From the NCBI GenBank assembly GCA_017445025.1, contig JAFSVJ010000083.1, forward strand, positions 1-64,000: a stretch of 64,000 bases of DNA, read 5' to 3'. Numbering within the stretch: position 1 is the first letter of the stretch; every line of letters starts with the position of its first letter. Both the position numbers and the translations under genes were made by a program. The notes under the pieces are model-generated. The model ran no database searches, was not told where the DNA came from, and was given only the letters and a program-made list of their open reading frames with translations. Source of the stretch: Abditibacteriota bacterium. GTDB taxonomy: Bacteria; Armatimonadota; UBA5829. Positions 60,888 to 64,000 of the stretch are shown here, piece after piece.

Positions 60888-61118
60888 AAAATCAACATTT
60901 TCAATTCCCTTAACTTCGGGAATTTCTGTCATAATAACATTTTCAACTATGCTTTGTAAAGTCATAGCTGCATGGGGACACCCGTGACAGGCACCGTGCA
61001 ATTTAACTTTCACAATACCGTCAACATAGTCCACAAATTCAATATCGCCACCATCAGCTTGAAGATGACCTCTTATTGAAGCAATTAAATCTGTCAGTTT
61101 TTGTTTTGTCTCGTCCAT
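60885..61118 (-). CDS. NifU C-terminal-type (Nfu) iron-sulfur scaffold protein
   Basis: A 77-residue Nfu domain that carries a [4Fe-4S] cluster and passes it to apoproteins. The signature is LQADGGDIEFVDY and GACHGCPHAAMTLQ, with the two cluster cysteines (CHGC). It is a stand-alone domain. It starts 15 bases after the IscU-type gene stop, so scaffold and carrier are cotranscribed. No cysteine desulfurase (iscS/nifS) lies in the window. Confidence 0.93.
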   Translation of the reverse strand: MDETKQKLTDLIASIRGHLQADGGDIEFVDYVDGIVKVKLHGACHGCPHAAMTLQSIVENVIMTEIPEVKGIENVDF

Positions 61119-61133
61119 TATATTATCCTTATT

Positions 61134-61580
61134 TTATTTACTGCATTCTTTAGCATCACAAGCACAGGTTTTGGCTTCTTTCTTAGGTAAATCCAAGCCT
61201 TTACCTGTAGTTTTGATTAAATAATCGTCAATGGCACTCTGTATAGCTTCTTCAGCCAAAACAGAGCAATGCATTTTTACCTTAGGAAGCCCACCTAAAG
61301 CTTCAGCCACAGCCTTGTTTGTCACAGCCAAAGCTTCTTCTATTGTCTTTCCTTTAATCAATTCGGTAGCCATGGAACTTGTTGCAATAGCCGCTCCGCA
61401 ACCGAAAGTTTTGAATTTAACGTCTGTGATTACATTATCCTTTACCTTAATATACATATTCATAATATCGCCACAGACAGGATTTCCAACTTTTCCTATA
61501 CCGTCAGCATCTTCAATTTCCCCCACATTTCGTGGATTTGAAAAATGCTCCATAACTTTTAATGAATATGGTTCTGCCAT
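61134..61580 (-). CDS. iscU: IscU/NifU N-terminal-type Fe-S cluster scaffold
   Basis: A 148-residue scaffold on which [2Fe-2S]/[4Fe-4S] clusters are built. The three conserved cysteines are in GNPVCGDIMN, FKTFGCGAAIATSS and MHCSVLAEEAI, with the active Asp after the first (CGD). A C-terminal extension CACDAKECSK adds three cysteines not found in classical IscU. The ATG is preceded by AGGAGG. A second, partial copy of the start lies at 61975-62005 beyond element A5. It forms an operon with nfu. Confidence 0.93.
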   Translation of the reverse strand: MAEPYSLKVMEHFSNPRNVGEIEDADGIGKVGNPVCGDIMNMYIKVKDNVITDVKFKTFGCGAAIATSSMATELIKGKTIEEALAVTNKAVAEALGGLPKVKMHCSVLAEEAIQSAIDDYLIKTTGKGLDLPKKEAKTCACDAKECSK

Positions 61581-61627
61581 AAAATATATATATAAACCTC
61601 CTGTTGAATTTCTTGACTTAACAGATT

Positions 61628-61975
61628 AAAATAAAATCTCAAATGTCTAGTCAAAAATCTTTAATGGTAAAGATTTTTGCCGTCGGTCACCGAAAAATCG
61701 TAGATTTTCCGGCTCTTGCTAAAAACGACAAGTTGTTGTCGTTTTTACAAAAAAACGATGCTTTTTTGCCGCAATTCAACTCAAAAATCCTTGATTTTTT
61801 GCTTAACGAAATATCTAATTTCGTGTCTCATTGACATTCCTTCGTATTGAAACAAAATCTATAATGGCTAACGCCTTATATCTTTTGTCCCACTACTCAC
61901 TCATTACAATCGACGACTACATTACGATATTTCTTGCTAAAAATCAGCCTTTTTGGGCCTTTGACATTTTATTTT
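61628..61975. repeat. Gene-end element copy A5 (about 348 bp), largest member, upstream of iscU
   Basis: Ends AAAATAAAATCTCAAA and, inverted, AAAATAAAATGTCAAAGG. Read on the minus strand it contains the same core as A3 (GTAGTCGTCGATTG, GAGTGAGTAGTGGGAC, TTTCAATACGAAGG, GATATTTCGTTAAGC) and an extra module with CACCGAAAAATCG that is also found alone at 44161-44240. The interior has several AAAAACGAC...GTCGTTTTT hairpins. It separates the iscU promoter region from the mdh gene. Confidence 0.82.
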
Positions 61976-62020
61976 CCATAACTTTTAATGAATATGGTTC
62001 TGCCACAATATCAATAAAAC
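61975..62020 (-). pseudogene. Stranded second copy of the iscU start and ribosome site
   Basis: The 31 bases 61975-62005 are identical to the iscU start (61549-61579), encoding AEPYSLKVM. The start codon is GTG instead of ATG, and an upstream GAGG ribosome-site region is also preserved (CGAGGTTTTATT against the working gene's AGGAGGTTTATA). After about 11 codons the frame enters element A5. It would be expressed ahead of the element as a very short leader frame. Confidence 0.75.
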
Positions 62021-62028
62021 CTCGTATA

Positions 62029-63012
62029 CTATCCTAAAATTTTCTTTACTTCTTCTGCTTCGCCTTTTAATTCTTCATAAGACTTCATCATAGCTTCTTT
62101 TACATAGTCAGCTATAGGAAGACCTTGAACTATTTCATACTTTCCGTCTTTACATACTACGGGAAAACCGTAAATAACCCCTTTGGGAATACCGTATGAA
62201 CCGTCGGAAGGAACACCCATGGTGACAAATTCACCTTTCGGTGTGCCTAAACACCAATCTCTCATGTGGCATATAGCTGCGTTGGCGGCGGAAGCTGCGG
62301 AAGAAGAACCTCTTGCTGCTATAACTGCGGCTCCTCTCTTTTGAACTATTGGCCAAAACTCATCTTTAATCCAAGCCATATCTTCCTTAAGAGGACAATT
62401 GGCGTCACCCTTAATTTCCATTTGAGAAATGTCAGGAACTTGGCTTGAAGAGTGATTACCCCAAACACAAACCTTTTTTATATCTTCTGTGGATATTCCC
62501 AACTTGTGGGCAACTTGTCCTTTGGCTCTGTTGTGATCGAGACGAAGCATAGCTGTGAAGCATTTGGGATCCAAATCCGGAGCGTTAAGAGAAGCTATTA
62601 AAGCATTAGTGTTGGCGGGGTTGCCTACAACCAAAACTTTAACATCTTTCTTGGCATAATCGTTAATGGCCTTGCCTTGAACTTTAAATATACCCGCATT
62701 TTTGGAGAGAAGATCTGCTCTTTCCATACCGGCTTTTCTTGGGAAAGCACCAACCATAAATACTATATCAGCGTCTTTAAAAGCAATAGCGGGATCATCA
62801 GTGCAAACAATGTCTTCCACATTGTCAAAAGCACAGTCATCTAATTCCATTTTAACGCCTTCAAGAGCACCCATAGCGGGAGTAATATCAAGTAATTTTA
62901 ATATGATTTTTTGGTCTTTACCTAACAAGTCACCTGCGGCAATTCTGAAAAGTAAAGAATAACCGATTTGTCCGGCAGCACCGGTTATAGTTATAATTTT
63001 AGCATTGTTCAT
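62029..63012 (-). CDS. mdh: Malate dehydrogenase
   Basis: A 327-residue malate dehydrogenase of the group without a lactate-type active loop, converting malate and oxaloacetate with NAD(P). The dinucleotide motif is [16 protein letters not shown] (residues 10-25) with Asp near the end of strand 2 (LLDIT). Active-site residues are in [23 protein letters not shown] and the catalytic His in [12 protein letters not shown]. The motif [11 protein letters not shown] supplies the substrate Arg/Asp. It is monocistronic; downstream lies element A5. Confidence 0.96.
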   Translation of the reverse strand: MNNAKIITITGAAGQIGYSLLFRIAAGDLLGKDQKIILKLLDITPAMGALEGVKMELDDCAFDNVEDIVCTDDPAIAFKDADIVFMVGAFPRKAGMERADLLSKNAGIFKVQGKAINDYAKKDVKVLVVGNPANTNALIASLNAPDLDPKCFTAMLRLDHNRAKGQVAHKLGISTEDIKKVCVWGNHSSSQVPDISQMEIKGDANCPLKEDMAWIKDEFWPIVQKRGAAVIAARGSSSAASAANAAICHMRDWCLGTPKGEFVTMGVPSDGSYGIPKGVIYGFPVVCKDGKYEIVQGLPIADYVKEAMMKSYEELKGEAEEVKKILG

Positions 63013-63065
63013 TTAAAAGCCTCTGTATATAAATAATCAGTTAAATTATCTTAAACACCATTTAT

Positions 63066-63095
63066 ATTATAACACTTTTTTATAATAAAAGTCCA
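63066..63095 (-). promoter_or_regulatory. Probable promoter for mdh
   Basis: On the minus strand TGGACT (63095-63090) and TATAAT (63071-63066) are 18 bases apart, about 54 bases before the start at 63012. The -35 has one clear mismatch. Confidence 0.5.
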
Positions 63096-63109
63096 ATTTT
63101 AAAATAAAA

Positions 63110-64000
63110 TTATTCCTTAACCATTAAAAGCAACCAATCCCTATTGCAGGGAGGTTTAGGAATTTCCCAATAATCCAAACAAGGCTCCACCTTTCCTATA
63201 TCATATTTTTCAAAAGTAGAAGGGTTTACAAAATATGCTCTATATCTATTATCTTCTATATTTTTAACCCCTTTTAATGGAATTAAAGGTGCATGGGTTA
63301 GGGAAAAGTAAAAAAGCCTTATTTCACCCTCTATTCCACAAGCCCAAGGCTCATTACCTGCAAACTCATCTTTATCCTTATTATTTTCATCACATACCAC
63401 CCATTCTTCATGAGGTTCAAACTCATTCCAAGGAAGAGTTTCCAAAAACTTTTTTGCCAAACCTAACTGGCCGGCTCCTTTAAAATTCATAGCTTCTCTC
63501 CATGGAGTATCGCCCCAATGAATTCCGATAGGATTATTTCTGAAAGGATTACCCTCTTCATTTAACTGCCATATTCCGTTAGCTCCATAAGTATACCCTA
63601 ATGCCCCACACATAACAGAAGCCCAAAAAACTTGTCTTTGAACTTCTTCTCTTGTTTGTTCCAAAATTCCTTCAAAATAAGCTTCACCAATCAAATAAGG
63701 TTTTTTAGGCTCTATAGTTCTTAAGTATCTAAGGGTTTTAACGGTATGTCTGTAATCAAAAGCTCCATGATAAGACTGTGTCATATTGAAATCTATGAGA
63801 GAATAATCCCATAATTGGTCCTTGCCTGTCCATTTATAATCTCTTGTGGGGGGATGAATTGTCCACAATCTTCCGAAGGGCTCTATGTTGCGAGCATATT
63901 TTGCAATTTCTGTCCAGCTGTCAATAGTGTGTTTATCGTTTAATTCCCATTTAAGCCAAATATCTGATGCATAATACATAAGAGTAGCTTCACCACAATA
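63110..64000 (-). CDS. GH140-like/DUF4038 apiosidase-type glycosidase, N-terminus beyond the window
   Basis: The frame is open to the right edge (297 codons visible), starting ...YCGEATLMYYASDIW, so the first ATG inside the window is not the true start. The pattern of GxE at the barrel strand, then WTEIAKYARNIEPFGRLWTIHPP, FNMTQSYHGAFDY and KPYLIGEAYFEG, with YGANGIWQLN and the C-terminal beta end (RAYFVNPSTFEKYDIG), fits the DUF4038/GH140-type TIM barrel with two acidic catalytic residues. The upstream part would show whether there is a signal peptide. The substrate is unknown; GH140 enzymes act on apiose side chains of pectin. Confidence 0.78.
   Translation of the reverse strand, partial: YCGEATLMYYASDIWLKWELNDKHTIDSWTEIAKYARNIEPFGRLWTIHPPTRDYKWTGKDQLWDYSLIDFNMTQSYHGAFDYRHTVKTLRYLRTIEPKKPYLIGEAYFEGILEQTREEVQRQVFWASVMCGALGYTYGANGIWQLNEEGNPFRNNPIGIHWGDTPWREAMNFKGAGQLGLAKKFLETLPWNEFEPHEEWVVCDENNKDKDEFAGNEPWACGIEGEIRLFYFSLTHAPLIPLKGVKNIEDNRYRAYFVNPSTFEKYDIGKVEPCLDYWEIPKPPCNRDWLLLMVKE

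Noticed and set aside
1-64000. tRNA, rRNA, origin, or complete insertion sequence
   Set aside because: No cloverleaf-like sequence, rRNA conserved block, DnaA-box cluster or transposase frame was recognised on either strand; reading by eye could miss a tRNA.

Overview
The window is AT-rich bacterial chromosome (about one third G+C by eye) with tightly packed genes, good Shine-Dalgarno sites and near-consensus sigma-70 promoters. No rRNA, tRNA, CRISPR array, complete IS element or replication origin was found. The gene content fits an uncultivated, fermentative polysaccharide degrader, perhaps gut-associated: GH29, GH116, GH140-like and six-hairpin glycosidases, several esterases, xylose and fucose-type isomerases, and only a few secreted proteins. 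The phylum cannot be fixed from this window. Lentisphaerota- or Armatimonadota-like lineages are guesses.

Layout. 1-10.5 kb is a minus-strand housekeeping stretch: prenyl synthase, RING-like/LRR protein, cyclophilin, ruvC, a secreted DUF4838 protein, lon with hsp20, an NAD-dependent epimerase and rpmB. 10.6-14.5 kb is a minus-strand set with a YukD/EsaB-like ubiquitin-fold protein, an FHA membrane protein, a small basic protein, a membrane-anchored Deg-type protease and an AI-2E-family permease. 14.7-21.6 kb holds uppS (plus strand), a thioesterase, an MFS transporter, two tandem ADP-ribosylglycohydrolase-family proteins and a TIM-barrel isomerase. 21.7-29.2 kb is a recB/recC-like pair, followed by GH29. 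30.7-32.5 kb is a decayed accessory patch with queC and HAD remnants. 32.6-44.0 kb is a plus-strand sugar-catabolism block: DegT aminotransferase, two glycosidase/PHP pairs, three amidohydrolase-fold proteins and xylA. 44.3-64 kb returns to the minus strand with GH116, a beta-helix protein, two BirA-like ligases, PHP proteins, uvrB, SASA and acetyl-xylan-type esterases, a fucose isomerase-family protein, nfu, iscU, mdh and a partial GH140-like enzyme.

The most unusual feature is a family of short non-coding elements (61 to about 350 bp) sitting at gene ends. Their two arms pair within each copy although arm sequence differs between copies. At four loci (uppS start, iscU start, beta-helix 3' end, PHP 3' end) the host gene's end occurs twice, once on the working gene and once stranded beyond the element. 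At uppS every difference between the two copies is synonymous, and at the PHP gene most are. This recalls prophages that replace the end of the gene they enter, but here in non-coding elements of a few hundred bases. Two further intergenic repeat families, a C/G-run hairpin family and a GTGG...CCAC hairpin family, fill most of the other gaps between genes.
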